A stretch of 5,142 nucleotides of DNA, taken from assembly GCA_020438665.1 (NCBI GenBank), contig JAGQUE010000248.1, positions 1 to 5,142 on the forward strand. Direction: 5' to 3'. The translations under genes and the position numbers were made by a program. The notes below the pieces were generated by a model. It saw only the letters and a program-made list of their open reading frames with translations, did not search any database and was not told the origin of the DNA. This DNA comes from Nocardioidaceae bacterium (GTDB lineage Bacteria; Actinomycetota; Actinomycetes; Propionibacteriales; Nocardioidaceae). This document shows positions 4,837 through 5,142 of the stretch, piece by piece. Position 1 is the first letter of the stretch; every line of letters begins with the position of its first letter.

Positions 4837-5142
4837 ATGAGCGCACTCCTCGACCTGCACCCCGACGCCACCGGCGTCCTGGTGATGCTGGCGGGCGTGC
4901 ACGCGCTGCTCGACGACACCGGTGAGATGTCGTTGGTCTCGGGGGACTATGCGACGGCGGTGCGCGAGATCGACCGGGCAGTCGCCAGGTTGCAGGCTGT
5001 CCGGCTCTCCCTGGTCGCCGCGGCCGACCGCGCGCACGTGGCTGCCGGTGCAGGGATGTCGGGGACGGGGGCGTGGCTGTCGAAGCAGACCCGTACGACG
5101 GGTGCGTCGGCGGCCGGGCAGGTCGCTCTGGCCGGCGCCCTG
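4837..5142 (+). CDS. DUF222 (13E12-like) family protein, N-terminal 102 codons, cut by window end
   Basis: The visible part matches the start of DUF222 proteins, which usually end in an HNH nuclease domain; that part lies outside the window. Features are a short N-terminal leader, an amphipathic helix EIDRAVARLQAVRLSLVAAADRA (46-68) and AAGAGMSGTGAWLSKQTRTTGASAAGQV (71-98). This is the 'small-residue loop, then AWL, then R-T ... A...V' pattern typical of the family. No Shine-Dalgarno precedes the ATG, and the -10 box is 6 nt upstream, so translation is probably leaderless. The LexA box in its promoter fits what is known for several mycobacterial 13E12 repeat genes, which are DNA-damage induced. 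The biological role is unknown; a mobile or repair-linked nuclease has been suggested. The HNH domain is expected from the family, not seen. Confidence 0.85.
   Translation, partial: MSALLDLHPDATGVLVMLAGVHALLDDTGEMSLVSGDYATAVREIDRAVARLQAVRLSLVAAADRAHVAAGAGMSGTGAWLSKQTRTTGASAAGQVALAGAL

Noticed and set aside
1..5142. CRISPR array, tRNA/rRNA, insertion sequence or prophage
   Set aside because: No regularly spaced direct repeats, cloverleaf-like segments, transposase motifs or phage structural genes were seen on either strand.

Overview
The window looks like chromosomal DNA from a high-GC actinobacterium, most likely Nocardioides or a close relative. The evidence is very GC-rich coding sequence, several genes with no Shine-Dalgarno but a TANNNT box 6-7 nt before the start codon (leaderless layout), a DUF222/13E12-type gene behind a TCGAAC-N4-GTTCG LexA box, and a palindromic intergenic repeat of a type I recall from Nocardioides-like genomes. 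The genus is an inference. Both ends lie inside genes: EF-Tu on the left and a DUF222 protein on the right.

Left block (1-1431, all minus strand, transcribed right to left): a four-helix membrane protein, then arr (rifamycin ADP-ribosyltransferase), then a 333-base leader or intergenic region rich in dyads, then the first 93 codons of an EF-Tu gene. This EF-Tu is not in the usual str operon context (no fusA upstream). Its sequence ([24 protein letters not shown]) resembles the divergent second EF-Tu of Streptomyces (tuf3 type) rather than the housekeeping copy. An accessory EF-Tu next to arr suggests a translation/transcription stress or antibiotic-tolerance neighbourhood.

Middle block (1432-3018, plus strand): a 176-base divergent region with inverted repeats, a small VOC (glyoxalase-fold) protein with a leaderless start, a REP-like palindrome, and an extended-SDR NAD(P)-dependent epimerase/dehydratase-type protein. 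The two genes may be co-transcribed across the palindrome.

Right block (3040-4721, minus strand): a cytoplasmic-type glycerophosphodiester phosphodiesterase followed by a class I glutamine amidotransferase-like protein. The two overlap by 4 bases (ATGA) and so are probably translationally coupled. This operon converges on the epimerase gene with only 21 bases between stop codons.

Right edge (4722-5142): a divergent promoter region in which a near-perfect LexA box fills the -35/-10 spacer of a leaderless promoter, driving a DUF222 family (HNH-endonuclease-type, 13E12-like) gene cut off by the window end. I see no tRNA, rRNA, CRISPR array, transposase or phage gene.
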